Below, piece by piece: positions 26,526-35,456 of a stretch of DNA of 64,000 bases (its first letter is position 1; every line of letters begins with the position of its first letter). The stretch is from DATACQ01 sp036555515. GTDB lineage: Bacteria > Desulfobacterota > Binatia > UBA9968. Location of the stretch: the NCBI GenBank assembly GCA_036555515.1, contig DATBLC010000138.1, forward strand, positions 27,665 to 91,664, read 5' to 3'. A program made the position numbers and the translations under genes. Under the pieces are notes generated by a model. That model was not told the DNA's origin and did not search any database. It saw only the letters and a program-made list of their open reading frames with translations.

Positions 26526-27386
26526 ATGAGAAATAGAACCGTCATTCTTGCTGCCCTGTGGATCTTCGCAGCGCTGTTTGCAGCGCCGGTTTCGGATGGC
26601 GGCCAGGTGCTGTCTATCAAGCCCGAAGCGGTGCCCGCGTATCAACCTAAGTTTTACCCTTTCAAGGGCGGCGAGAAGGCGGTTTACCGCGCCAGTTGGA
26701 ACGGATTAGTTTCGGTAGCCACAGCGGAGATTTACACCACGCCCACAGTCGTCGCCGGCCGGCAGGTTTACAACGTGCAAGTGAAGGCTAAGACTTCCAG
26801 AGCGCTGGACCTGATTTGGAAAATGCGCGATACGATCCATTCGACTTTTGATGCCAAAGCGCTCATGCCTTCGCGCTTCCGCTTCCACCAATGGGAAAAC
26901 TCCCGCGTAATCCACACCGAGGCGCGCTATAGCGATTCGACGAAACGTTGGACGGTGACCCGGCAGCAGGTGGGCAAACGGATGAAAAGCTACGAGTTCG
27001 ATTCGCAGAACACCCTCGATCCGCTGACGGCGGTTTATCTAGCGCGCAGCATCGATTTTAGAACCGGTGACCGGCTGTATTTCAAGTTGTTTGGCGGGCG
27101 CTACCGCTATCTCTTGGAGTTGCACATCGAAGGCAAAGAGCCGGTCAGCCTGGAGTCCGGCAAGACCGTGGAAGCTTACAGGATCGTGCCGCGGCTGCAG
27201 AACGTCAGCAAAAGGGGCTATGCCGAACGCATGAATGAGGCGGTAATCTGGATCTCGGCGGATGAGCGGCGCATACCGATCAAGCTCAGCAGCAAAATAG
27301 TTTTCGGCAGCGTCTATCTCGAACTGATTGACGACAAGCACGCTACGCAATCAACATCGATTCAACCACCGAAGCCGGCGTCATGA
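26526..27386 (+). CDS. DUF3108 domain protein
   Basis: 286 residues from ATG 26526, preceded by AAGG; upstream in-frame starts would place 40 poorly matching residues before the signal peptide MRNRTVILAALWIFAALFAA. The mature part has FKGGEKAVYRASWNGLVSVATA and ends KIVFGSVYLEL, the usual span of DUF3108, a periplasmic beta-rich domain. No enzyme function is known for this family. It lies 39 nt before the M48 lipoprotein gene on the same strand, so both may act in the envelope. Confidence 0.85.
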   Translation: MRNRTVILAALWIFAALFAAPVSDGGQVLSIKPEAVPAYQPKFYPFKGGEKAVYRASWNGLVSVATAEIYTTPTVVAGRQVYNVQVKAKTSRALDLIWKMRDTIHSTFDAKALMPSRFRFHQWENSRVIHTEARYSDSTKRWTVTRQQVGKRMKSYEFDSQNTLDPLTAVYLARSIDFRTGDRLYFKLFGGRYRYLLELHIEGKEPVSLESGKTVEAYRIVPRLQNVSKRGYAERMNEAVIWISADERRIPIKLSSKIVFGSVYLELIDDKHATQSTSIQPPKPAS

Positions 27387-27425
27387 AGCGGTTTTGTTCC
27401 TCGACGAGGCTAATATCCGAAGTTT

Positions 27426-28136
27426 ATGAAGACCACCGTTGAAAATGCCAAAGGGCAGCCGCGATGGACGGTCGGACTACTGCTGCCCGCCGTCATTTTA
27501 TTCTCCGGCTGCATTGCCGCGACGACCTATCCGGGCCCGCGCGCGCCGCGTGGTGATGCGTATCACGGCAACGCGCGGCGCGGCGAGTCCAACGAGTCTT
27601 GGGAAGCGGAGCGGCTGCGCCGCATTATCATTCCATTGGTTCGTGCGATGGACCGTCCGTGCCGCATGAACGAGCTGCGGATCGGACTGGTGCGGCAGAC
27701 CGAAATCAACGCCGCCAACGCCGGCGGCTGCCAATTCTACGTCACGACGGCACTTTTGCAGGGGGCGAACGATGACCAGTTGCGCGGCGTAATGGCGCAT
27801 GAAATTGCCCACGAAGACCTCGGCCATGTCGCCAAGGCGCAGATTCTCGGCGCCGGCATTAATGCGGGCGTGGCTTTGCTCGAGCAACTGCTGCCGGGAA
27901 GCAGCGCGTTGGCGCCGCTGGCAGGGACGCTCATTGCGCGCAGCTATGGGCGTTCCGAGGAATATGCCGCGGACCGCCATGCTATCGAGATTCTCGACCG
28001 CGCCGGATATTCGAGAGGCACCATGATCGACACTCTGAGTTGGCTGCGCCGCGCAGGGGGCGACCGGGGCGGCGGATTTTTTTCAACTCATCCCGCACTG
28101 GATGAGCGGATCGCCGTGCTGCGGCGGTTCGGTTGA
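27426..28136 (+). CDS. M48-family metallopeptidase lipoprotein
   Basis: 236 residues. A signal peptide with a lipobox-like FSGC near residue 29 predicts lipidation and membrane anchoring. VMAHEIAHEDLGH carries the zinc motif HExxH (H125, E126, H129), and SEEYAADRHAIEIL supplies the third ligand (Glu) as in compact M48/Oma1-like peptidases. FSTHPALDERI is another family signature. It is probably a periplasmic quality-control peptidase. It follows the DUF3108 gene by 39 nt. Confidence 0.9.
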   Translation: MKTTVENAKGQPRWTVGLLLPAVILFSGCIAATTYPGPRAPRGDAYHGNARRGESNESWEAERLRRIIIPLVRAMDRPCRMNELRIGLVRQTEINAANAGGCQFYVTTALLQGANDDQLRGVMAHEIAHEDLGHVAKAQILGAGINAGVALLEQLLPGSSALAPLAGTLIARSYGRSEEYAADRHAIEILDRAGYSRGTMIDTLSWLRRAGGDRGGGFFSTHPALDERIAVLRRFG

Positions 28137-28152
28137 TGCCTGCAGAAGCTGA

Positions 28153-28217
28153 GTTCAATTCGTTCAAAAAGTTCAAATCGTTCAAAACGTTTTGAACGGC
28201 TTGAAGTGTTTGAACTA
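28153..28217. repeat. CGTTCAAAA tandem repeat with 18-bp palindrome
   Basis: Tandem units GTTCAATTC, GTTCAAAAA, GTTCAAATC, GTTCAAAAC lead into the perfect palindrome GTTCAAAACGTTTTGAAC at 28180-28197, followed by inverted units TTGAAGTG and TTTGAAC. It sits just after the M48 gene and could form a cruciform or a terminator-like hairpin. Confidence 0.75.
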
Positions 28218-28289
28218 AATACATGCCCCCGGTCGATAAACAAACTCATCGCTCGAACGTCCAACGACATTGTAAGGAGGGCACTTGCC

Positions 28290-28655
28290 ATGAACGTCGC
28301 ATTTCATCGATTCAATAGACTGGCCGGGATAATTGGCGTGGCGGCGTTATTGGGCACCATGGCCGCGGGGTGCGCCGGCGGCTCCTTGACAAGCCGGGAA
28401 AAAGGCGCGGGCATCGGCGCCCTTGGCGGCGCGGCAGCGGGTGGACTCATCGGTTCCGCGGTGCGCCATCCGGGCGCGGGGGCAGCCATTGGCGGTCTTT
28501 TGGGACTTGGCGCCGGGGCGTTGATCGGCGATCAGTTGCAGGGCCGGGAAAACGAGGCGATAAACCAGGATGTCCAGATTCAGAAAAATCAACTTGAACT
28601 TGAACGCCAGCGCATAGAGCTGGAAGAACTAAGAAGGCGCAAGCCGGAGTATTAA
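28290..28655 (+). CDS. Glycine-zipper outer-membrane lipoprotein
   Basis: 121 residues from ATG 28290, with AAGGAGG 9 nt upstream. A signal peptide ends in a lipobox-like MAAGC. Residues 35-80 form a glycine zipper (GAGIGALGGAAAGGLIGSAV and a second run after it) as in the YMGG/Rick_17kDa-like families, which insert in or span membranes. The C-terminal 40 residues are a charged helix rich in Gln, Glu and Arg, likely a coiled coil. Its job is structural by analogy. Confidence 0.85.
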   Translation: MNVAFHRFNRLAGIIGVAALLGTMAAGCAGGSLTSREKGAGIGALGGAAAGGLIGSAVRHPGAGAAIGGLLGLGAGALIGDQLQGRENEAINQDVQIQKNQLELERQRIELEELRRRKPEY

Positions 28656-28863
28656 TCCGCTCCTGAGAAGGAATCACTTGGCGATAAGTGGACTTACTCG
28701 CCCTCTCGATAAACTAATCGCTACTGAAGTACCGGCGTGTTGTAATAGCGGAGTGGCGGCGCGATGGGTCCGAGACCCAACGTTCCATTACTTCAACGAG
28801 CGATTTTTTCTTCGCTTCTCCCCGCTTGCCGAGCCTCGAACTTCGCATTACAGTTTGTTAGCC

Positions 28864-29724
28864 ATGAAAGTTTTCATCACCGGCGCCGCCGGATTGGTCG
28901 CCAGCCATTTCGCGTGCAGGCTCGCCCGCGATCACGAGGTGTTGGCTTTAACCCACCGAGAACTCGATATTACGGATATCGAGTCGGTGCACCGGCGCGT
29001 GGCGCACTTCCATCCCGATCTGATCATCAACGGCGCCGTCATCCAAGTTGACGAGGCGGAGGAAATGCCGGCCAAGGCTCAGGCGGTAAACGCGGACGGG
29101 CCGCGCATTCTTGCCCAGGCGGCGAATTCGGCGGGCGCCGAAATGATGCATTTCGGCACGCAGTATGCGTTCGAGGGGGAGCCGGCGGGTCGTTCGCCCT
29201 ACACGATTGCGGACCAGACGCGGCCAGTGAATTACTACGGGCGAACCAAACTCGCCGGCGAAGACGGCGTTCTCAACGGCTGCGGGCGCAGCTATATCAT
29301 CCGCACTTCTTGGGTATACGGCAGCGGCAAAAATAGTTTTCTCTGCACCGTGCACGGCGATCTCAGGACCGGCAGACGGGTGCGCGCCATCGATGATATC
29401 TGGTCGAGCACAACCTACGTGGAAGATTTGATTGACCGCTGCCTGGAGATCCTCAGGCGGCGGCGCTACGGCACCTACCATGTCGTCAACGACGGCGTCT
29501 GTACCTATTACGAGTTCGCGATCGAAGCAGGAAACTTGGTAGGGCTGAGCCGCGGTCAAATCGATGCGTTGATTGAAATCACGCATGAACGGGACATGCA
29601 GCGGGCCGCGGCGCGCCCGCGCTACACTCCGTTACGCTGTTTACTTTCCGAAGAACTCGCCTTGCCGCCGATACGCGACTGGAAAGCCGCGCTCGCTGCC
29701 TACGTGCGCGAGACGCGCGTCTAG
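28864..29724 (+). CDS. RmlD-like sugar-nucleotide reductase
   Basis: 286 residues from ATG 28864; the frame is open for 62 codons upstream but that stretch has no resemblance to the family. MKVFITGAAGLVASHFA is the NAD(P) loop, HFGTQYAFEG and YYGRTKLAGE give the catalytic Thr, Tyr and Lys, and RTSWVYG is typical of dTDP-4-dehydrorhamnose reductases. It is about 30% similar by eye to the rfbD call at 54334 but is not a recent copy. No other rhamnose genes are adjacent, so the exact substrate is open. Confidence 0.8.
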   Translation: MKVFITGAAGLVASHFACRLARDHEVLALTHRELDITDIESVHRRVAHFHPDLIINGAVIQVDEAEEMPAKAQAVNADGPRILAQAANSAGAEMMHFGTQYAFEGEPAGRSPYTIADQTRPVNYYGRTKLAGEDGVLNGCGRSYIIRTSWVYGSGKNSFLCTVHGDLRTGRRVRAIDDIWSSTTYVEDLIDRCLEILRRRRYGTYHVVNDGVCTYYEFAIEAGNLVGLSRGQIDALIEITHERDMQRAAARPRYTPLRCLLSEELALPPIRDWKAALAAYVRETRV

Positions 29725-29833
29725 AGTTGGAATTCTTTAGCGCTGGACTCGCACGCTTGACTCGTTTTTCCGTTGAAACCGATCCGGGACTAAGAGTGCG
29801 AATTCGACATTCTTCGCGGAGTTTATCGCGAGA

Positions 29834-29935
29834 GTCAGACGGTGTCAAAACTCTTCAGGAGCCCTTCTAAACTCAGGGCGAACGGCGAAATGCTTGATTT
29901 GTAATGTCTCACGTCCGTGCGTGGTGAGCCGGGTT
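29834..29935. repeat. Decayed MITE-like element (left end and centre)
   Basis: 29834-29853 matches the terminal inverted repeat of the element at 54058-54250 in 18 of 20 positions. The centre 29888-29930 shares TGCTTGATTTGTAATGTC and GTGGTGAGCC with it. The right terminal repeat is not recognisable, so this copy is truncated or diverged. It occupies the 274-nt gap after the RmlD-like gene. Confidence 0.65.
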
Positions 29936-29998
29936 TGTGAACAAATCACTGGGGCGGTGAAAAAATTCGCCCCTGCATCGATTGGCCGCAGCGCTTCG

Positions 29999-31072
29999 TT
30001 AGTTTCGTTTTGCCCGCTTCACCGCGGCGATGTCGCCTTCGCTGAAACGATAAAAACCGACTGGGTTGTCGTAGAGCATTTTTCGCTTGAATTCGTCGGA
30101 GAGGTCTGGGCGCGCCATCAAATGGGGCAAGTCGCCGCCGAACTGGTCGCGTTCGCGCTCGTGGGGAAAGTCGGAAGCCCACATGATGACATCGGGATGG
30201 ACCAATTCCGGTATAAAAGGCGCGGTGCGCTCTTCGACTTCAAGGGTAAAAAAAATATTTCCCGACTTGAAGAACTTGCTCGGCGGCGATTTCAATTGCG
30301 GCGCGAGGCGCGCGGCGAATTTTTCGTAGTCTTCTTCCATACGGTCCATCATGAACGGCACCCAACCGGCGCCAGCTTCCAAGTAAGCCATGCGCAGCTT
30401 GGGAAACTCCTGGAAGACGCCCTGGAACATCATGTTGGTGATCTGCAGAAAGAGGCCCATCGGATGTTCGAGCAGATGGGCTTCCAAAAAGCTGCACAGG
30501 CGGTCGAGGCCGAGGTTTTGACTGACACCGCCGTGAATGGCGAGGGGGACGTCCAACCTCTGAGCTTCGTCGTAGATTTCGTGAAACAGCGGCGAACCAT
30601 AAAGCGGGGTTCGGTTGTTGGTAACCGATGGCAGAAGCCCCGCGCAAAAGCCAAGATCTTTAACGCATCGGCGTAGTTCCGCGGCCGACGCTTTAGGGTC
30701 CTGGGGCGCGAGCAGGGCAACGCCTTTGAGGCGCGGTGATTGGCTGGTGAAGCGATGATAAAGCCAATCGTTATACCCCTGCGCAAGCGCCGAGGCCCAA
30801 GCGGGCAGCTGGATCATTCCCAATGCCAGAGCCGATGTCGGGTAGAGCACCGCCAAATCCACGCCATTCTCATTCTGAAAGCGAATCCACGCTTCGGCAT
30901 CGGGATCTTCGCGTTTGCCTTTGCGCGACAAGCCACGCTGCCAGCCGTCGGCATCGAACATCGGCCAGGTCGAGTGCCAGTTCATGTCGGCAAAATTCCC
31001 CTTGATATGAGCGAAAAGATCCTTATGGTCTTCCATGATATGACCGTCTGCGTCGATAACAAATTCCGCCAT
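29999..31072 (-). CDS. Amidohydrolase-2 family protein
   Basis: 357 residues from ATG 31072, with GGAGG 7 nt upstream. It starts VIDADGHIMED, a variant of the metal-binding DxHxH/DGHxxE start of the ACMSD-like amidohydrolase-2 family, has IHGG near residue 190, YLEAGAGWVPF and the C-terminal ASDFPH metal Asp. These TIM-barrel enzymes hydrolyse or decarboxylate cyclic or aromatic acids. It is last in a six-gene minus-strand group with a Rieske oxygenase and an aldolase, which suggests work on an aromatic or heterocyclic compound. Confidence 0.85.
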   Translation of the reverse strand: MAEFVIDADGHIMEDHKDLFAHIKGNFADMNWHSTWPMFDADGWQRGLSRKGKREDPDAEAWIRFQNENGVDLAVLYPTSALALGMIQLPAWASALAQGYNDWLYHRFTSQSPRLKGVALLAPQDPKASAAELRRCVKDLGFCAGLLPSVTNNRTPLYGSPLFHEIYDEAQRLDVPLAIHGGVSQNLGLDRLCSFLEAHLLEHPMGLFLQITNMMFQGVFQEFPKLRMAYLEAGAGWVPFMMDRMEEDYEKFAARLAPQLKSPPSKFFKSGNIFFTLEVEERTAPFIPELVHPDVIMWASDFPHERERDQFGGDLPHLMARPDLSDEFKRKMLYDNPVGFYRFSEGDIAAVKRAKRN

Positions 31073-31158
31073 GGAGATGACCTCCGATTTTTAGTTGAGT
31101 CGTGTATACTAGCCGGTGTCTCAAAGTGTTTTGCCGTGCCGCTGAAAATCAAGCTTGC

Positions 31159-32145
31159 TCATTTACCCGCCAGTTTCTTAAAAAATCCTTCGCGATCCAA
31201 TTCGTCCAGGATGCCTTCGTCGAGATAGCGGCTCAGGTTCATATCGACTTTGACCGCGGGGTTTCGCTGCGCGATAATTTCCAAAGTATTGCGCAAGCCG
31301 TCGTGGGAAACGCGGGTCGGGAATGAAAAGCTCCTGGCAAAGTAGTCATAAGTCTCTTCAACGTTTTTGGGGTTTTTGAATCTTAGCCGCTTGCTTAAAA
31401 TCGAAACGCCCTTTTCTCTGCTAGTGACGAATTGGTAAGTGCCTTCGGCGTAGGCCTGCTGGAAACGTTTCACGGTGTCACGATTCTTTTCGACGAATGA
31501 GCGGCGCGCGGCCATCACGTTCATGGGAAACGATGAACCTTTGACATCCCCCATTTTCGCCAACTCATGCATGCCCAGCCGGAGAGCCTCGTTGATGTCC
31601 GGATAAGACAGCATGGTACCGTCGATGGCCTTGGCCGAGAGGGCTGCGATGCGGGCCGCCGAATCCCCAGCGGGAAAAATTGTGACGGATTGGCGCGAAA
31701 TGTTCCAAGCCCTGAGCGCAAGAAACGTCGCCGTTTCGGTAGCGCCGCCGACGGCGAGAATGCCGATCTTCTTTCCCGTCAAGTCTTCGGGTTTGCGGAT
31801 TTCTTTCTGCGTGACAAAGCTATAAGGAAAAGAATTCAACGTTCCCGAAATCATGACGAGATCGAGGCCCTGATTAATGGCGTTGACGGCGGTAGCGGCA
31901 TCGGCTTGGGCAAAATGAATACTGCCTCCCACTATCGCCTGGATTTGACGCACGGAACCCGGCACCAACACGACATCGCCGTTAAAACCATACTTGGCGA
32001 ACAAGCCCAGGTCCTTCGGAGCCCAAACCGGCGCTTGAAAGCCGGCGAAGCCCGCATAGGCGACCAGGTATGTCTCTTGGGCGCCGAGCGATGACGGCAG
32101 GGCAAGCAGCGCGACGACGATTGCGCCGAACCATCGAGTGGACAT
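31159..32145 (-). CDS. NitT/TauT-type ABC substrate-binding protein
   Basis: 328 residues from ATG 32145, with GGAGG 6 nt upstream. A signal peptide ends near ALPSSLGAQ. The mature sequence has APVWAPKDLGLFAKYGFNGDV, GSIHFAQADAA and DLTGKKIGIL, the standard SsuA/THI5/NMT1-like order. No permease or ATPase gene is in the window. It lies between the aldolase and amidohydrolase genes, so the ligand is probably the substrate of that pathway. Binding proteins without cognate transporters are common in some uncultured soil lineages. Confidence 0.88.
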   Translation of the reverse strand: MSTRWFGAIVVALLALPSSLGAQETYLVAYAGFAGFQAPVWAPKDLGLFAKYGFNGDVVLVPGSVRQIQAIVGGSIHFAQADAATAVNAINQGLDLVMISGTLNSFPYSFVTQKEIRKPEDLTGKKIGILAVGGATETATFLALRAWNISRQSVTIFPAGDSAARIAALSAKAIDGTMLSYPDINEALRLGMHELAKMGDVKGSSFPMNVMAARRSFVEKNRDTVKRFQQAYAEGTYQFVTSREKGVSILSKRLRFKNPKNVEETYDYFARSFSFPTRVSHDGLRNTLEIIAQRNPAVKVDMNLSRYLDEGILDELDREGFFKKLAGK

Positions 32146-32218
32146 AGTCAGCCTCCATGTTTATTCAAGGGGTGCGCCAATGGCCCGAAACTAGAAGGGC
32201 CAGACCCAAAAAGGATTC

Positions 32219-32971
32219 TCACGCCCAGCCTCGCGTCCAGCGCTCGCCTTTTTTGATCTTGTCGGCATAGTAGTTCCATTCGGCGGAATGGGGCAGCCGT
32301 CTTCCCCGGGAAAGAAGCTTCGCCTTGCTGCTCGCCAGTTGTCCGATGAACCCTTCGGGGACACCCTTGAAGCCAAACAGCTGCGCCATGGCCATGATCT
32401 TCGCCGTGCGCTCCATATAAACCGCGTTCATGCACGCCTCGTCGATGGTCGCGCCGACGGTAACGATTCCATGGCCCTTGATCATCATGCCATGGGCGTC
32501 GCCAAGCGTGCGCGCCAGGTCCGCCCCTTCCGCTTCATCCAGAATATAGATTGGCCGCGGATAGATCGGTACGCCGCGGCCGAATCGGCCAGATTGCACG
32601 TGCACGCAGGAGACCGGTTTGTCAGCGATACTCAGCGCGACGCACATGGAGGCGTGGCAGTGCACGGCGGCATTGACGTCCGGGCGTACCTTGAAAATTT
32701 CCGTATAGATAACGGCTTCACGGGGAATCGTGCCGACACCGGAAAATTTCCGGAGCGAATAATCGAAGCGCACCAGCCAATCTTTATTGTCTTCCTCCGC
32801 GCGCCGAAACAATTGCACGGCGATGCCTTTGCCGTCGGGCAGACGGACCCCGACATGGCCCCAAATATCACCGATTTCCCATTCCAGAATGTTCGCGGCG
32901 GTGCTGAGTTCATCTTCAAAGCGCGTGACTGCGGTGCGCTGTCGGGCGCCAGGTCGTTTTGAAGTCTTCAT
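32219..32971 (-). CDS. Class II aldolase / adducin family protein
   Basis: 250 residues from ATG 32971 (GGAG about 7 nt upstream). The zinc-binding pattern is present as HCHASMCVALS for the first two His and GHGIVTVGAT for the third. Such enzymes cleave or decarboxylate hydroxy acids or phosphorylated sugars. It follows the Rieske oxygenase gene by 65 nt. In aromatic pathways members of this family act on hydroxyaryl or keto acids, which fits but does not prove a role here. Confidence 0.88.
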   Translation of the reverse strand: MKTSKRPGARQRTAVTRFEDELSTAANILEWEIGDIWGHVGVRLPDGKGIAVQLFRRAEEDNKDWLVRFDYSLRKFSGVGTIPREAVIYTEIFKVRPDVNAAVHCHASMCVALSIADKPVSCVHVQSGRFGRGVPIYPRPIYILDEAEGADLARTLGDAHGMMIKGHGIVTVGATIDEACMNAVYMERTAKIMAMAQLFGFKGVPEGFIGQLASSKAKLLSRGRRLPHSAEWNYYADKIKKGERWTRGWA

Positions 32972-33036
32972 GGTGTCTCCGGGTGTCGGGTTGTAAAGGG
33001 CGAACCGCAGGCCAGCCCTATGGCTTCACGGCTGAC

Positions 33037-34320
33037 TCACGACGCAGCTTTCTGCCGCGCCGCAAAGGACGCCGGGTTTTCCTTGCGGGCGGCCGGCGTC
33101 AAATAGTCGAACTTCTGCCGCCACGAAACGTTCTTGGGTACCAAATGGGCAAAGCAGTCGATATGCGGGAACCAGTTCCGCGCCGCTTCAAAGACGAGAT
33201 GCGGCGGCTCGCTCCCCTGTTGCAGCTCCTTGATCGAATTGAGCAATCGTTTGCGCACGGCAATAACCGCCTTGTCGCTTATGCCGAGATGTTCCTTGCT
33301 GCGGTCGAAGATCGCGCCCATGCTTTCCGTGGCGCAGGCATCGTGATTCAAGAAATCCTCGATGCCGGTGAAGTTAACCGTCCTTTGCATGTGGCGGTCC
33401 TGCAGGTAATCATTGCGCGCATTGCGAACCTTAGAGTAGTCGGGGTTGATCTGCTTGCGCCGGTGCACTTCGTCGTCGCGCACGGCGCGGTCGCGGCGAA
33501 AACCAATGTCATACCGCCAGCAGTGCGTGTCATCGGCCGGGACATAGGTGTGGATTTCAAAGCCCTCGAGTTCATTGGTCGGTCTGCCGGCGGGGACGCA
33601 GCCGTACACCGGCATCACGAAGGCGGAGAAGCGGACGTAGTGCTGGTTTTCGGAATTGCGCGTGGCGATGAGCCGGACGCCGAAGTCGGTATCCTCGGTT
33701 TCATAGGCGGGAGCAGTATCGCTCTTATACATGGCTTGATTGCGCTCGTTTGTGAAGGCGCGGTGGAGAAACGACAGATGCGATGAGTCGCATTCGCCTT
33801 CGAGTCCCTGAAGGTAGTTACACTCCAGCAAGCACTTGGTCGCATAAGTGAATTCCAGCGGCACCTGGGTCCATTCGTAGTCGGGAAAGAGCGGCACCTT
33901 GTCGCGCGGGCCGAGGTAAGCATAAATTACGCCGTTCGCTTCATGCGTTGGATAGGCGGTGTGGCGCAATTTTTTTCTGAAGTCACTGTCACCGGATTCG
34001 GCCGGAGTCTCCATCACATTGCCGTCCGCATCGTATTTCCAACCATGATAAACGCAGCGCAGCCCACACTCTTCATTGCGGCCGAAGAATAGCGACGTGC
34101 CGCGATGGGCACAGTGCTCGCCGAGCAGGCCAATACGGCCTTGAGTGTCCCGGAATGCCACGAGCGCCTCACCCAAAAGTCTTACCCGAGCGGGCGGACA
34201 ATCGGGGGCGGCAATCTCCTCCGACAATAGCGCGGGTATCCAGTAGCGTCGCATTAATTGGCCCGCCGGTGTACCGGCGTCGGTCCGGGTGATCAGATCA
34301 TTGTCTTCTTTCGATAGCAT
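33037..34320 (-). CDS. Rieske non-haem iron oxygenase, alpha subunit
   Basis: 427 residues from ATG 34320, with AAAGGAG 6 nt upstream. The Rieske [2Fe-2S] ligands are C70, H72, C89 and H92 (EHCAHRG and RCVYHGW). The catalytic domain has DSSHLSFLH with D178 bridging and H181/H186 as iron ligands. The length and the lack of a small subunit gene match the phthalate 4,5-dioxygenase/ O-demethylase type. No ferredoxin reductase gene is adjacent, so electrons must come from an unlinked reductase. It is central in the catabolic group. Confidence 0.92.
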   Translation of the reverse strand: MLSKEDNDLITRTDAGTPAGQLMRRYWIPALLSEEIAAPDCPPARVRLLGEALVAFRDTQGRIGLLGEHCAHRGTSLFFGRNEECGLRCVYHGWKYDADGNVMETPAESGDSDFRKKLRHTAYPTHEANGVIYAYLGPRDKVPLFPDYEWTQVPLEFTYATKCLLECNYLQGLEGECDSSHLSFLHRAFTNERNQAMYKSDTAPAYETEDTDFGVRLIATRNSENQHYVRFSAFVMPVYGCVPAGRPTNELEGFEIHTYVPADDTHCWRYDIGFRRDRAVRDDEVHRRKQINPDYSKVRNARNDYLQDRHMQRTVNFTGIEDFLNHDACATESMGAIFDRSKEHLGISDKAVIAVRKRLLNSIKELQQGSEPPHLVFEAARNWFPHIDCFAHLVPKNVSWRQKFDYLTPAARKENPASFAARQKAAS

Positions 34321-34340
34321 GTTTGACTCCTTTGAAGTCG

Positions 34341-34411
34341 GTTCAAGGTTAAATGTTCAAGGGTCAAAGCGGGTCGGATGTTCAATTCGTTCAATCCTTC
34401 AAGTCGTCTAA
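34341..34411. repeat. (GTTCAAN)n heptad array
   Basis: 34341-34368 reads as degenerate 7-bp units GTTCAAG, GTTAAAT, GTTCAAG, GGTCAAA. A second cluster (TGTTCAATTCGTTCAATCC) follows at 34379-34397. The array fills the gap upstream of the Rieske gene, so it lies within the presumed transcript. Confidence 0.65.
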
Positions 34412-34418
34412 TTCAGAA

Positions 34419-35393
34419 TCAAGTGTCGAGGACACCGCCCGCGAAAATCTCGGAGTAGGACGGCGCTCTGCGGATCATACCTTGTTCGACGTTGTACCTG
34501 ATGAACGCGTCCATGGTGGTTTTGTTGGCCTTTATGCCGTATTGCCAGGGGTCGCCCCAGATTGCCATTTGCTCCTTCATTCTTTCGCGCAGGTAAACAA
34601 CGGAGAAGCCGCCGCGGTCGCTGAGGATATCGTCATAAGCTATCTGCTTGGCTTTCTCAAACGCCGTGTACAATCTGCCTGCCAATTCGGGATGTTGGCG
34701 ATCGAGCTTGCGGCTCATGACGATCATGTGCACCGGCGTGAAGATGCCGATGTCGCGGTAGAGCTCCTGATCGGCTTCGACATAATTGGGGAAAAGGCGG
34801 CGCACTTTGGGATTGTTCTCCAGCACTTCGAATAGTTTCGCGTCGGAAATATCCGTAATGAGCGCGTCCAGCTCGCCGGCGATAAGCCGCTGGGCCATGG
34901 TTTTTGATTCATCAACGTACTCGATATTCAGTAATGGATCATGCACCGGAAAAACTTCCCTGGCTTGCAGCACCCACCTGACTTTAGAGAAATCGACGCC
35001 ATGGCGTTCCTTAAGCAAACCGCGCGCCCAAACGGTGAGTGCGGTGCGATAAGTTCGCGAGCCGATCCTCTTGCCCGACAGATCCGTGGCGGAGCGAATC
35101 GCGGACTCGGAGTTACAGAAAAGTAGTTGATAGACAGGCTTGCGCTTGGAAAAAATCGGCATGCCGACGATCTCCCAACCAGCTTCGACGGCCGGGAGAA
35201 AGTAACCCATATTCAAATCCAAGAGGCCGAAATCGCCGGCTTCAAGCATCGGGTCTTGCTTGTTGATCATCGATGATGCTCTCACTGGTTTCAGCGTAAC
35301 GCCGTCCACGGGCACACGGCCCTCGAAGAGCGGCATCGTGATGTCGTAGCGCATCTGCGACACATCGATTTCCAGCGGGGGGTTATTCATCAT
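34419..35393 (-). CDS. 4,5-dihydroxyphthalate decarboxylase-like / substrate-binding protein
   Basis: 324 residues from ATG 35393, which has AAAGGG just upstream; an ATG at 35441 has no such site. No signal peptide is visible. MRYDITMPLFEGRVPVDGVTLKPV, DLSGKRIGSRTYRTALTVWARGLL and FPVHDPLLN fit the family named after 4,5-dihydroxyphthalate decarboxylase, whose members share the periplasmic-binding-protein fold. Next to a phthalate-dioxygenase-like gene, either decarboxylation of a dihydroxylated acid or ligand binding is possible. Absence of a signal favours the enzyme reading, without proof. Confidence 0.72.
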   Translation of the reverse strand: MMNNPPLEIDVSQMRYDITMPLFEGRVPVDGVTLKPVRASSMINKQDPMLEAGDFGLLDLNMGYFLPAVEAGWEIVGMPIFSKRKPVYQLLFCNSESAIRSATDLSGKRIGSRTYRTALTVWARGLLKERHGVDFSKVRWVLQAREVFPVHDPLLNIEYVDESKTMAQRLIAGELDALITDISDAKLFEVLENNPKVRRLFPNYVEADQELYRDIGIFTPVHMIVMSRKLDRQHPELAGRLYTAFEKAKQIAYDDILSDRGGFSVVYLRERMKEQMAIWGDPWQYGIKANKTTMDAFIRYNVEQGMIRRAPSYSEIFAGGVLDT

Positions 35394-35456
35394 TGCCCTT
35401 TCATCGCCCGGATCGTTCCCGGCTGTCAAGGCAGGTATCATCGAATGACAACGTCT

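Noticed and set aside
28864..29724. Recent duplicate of rfbD at 54334
   Set aside because: The two share family motifs but differ throughout, so they are paralogues or different reductases and not a local duplication.
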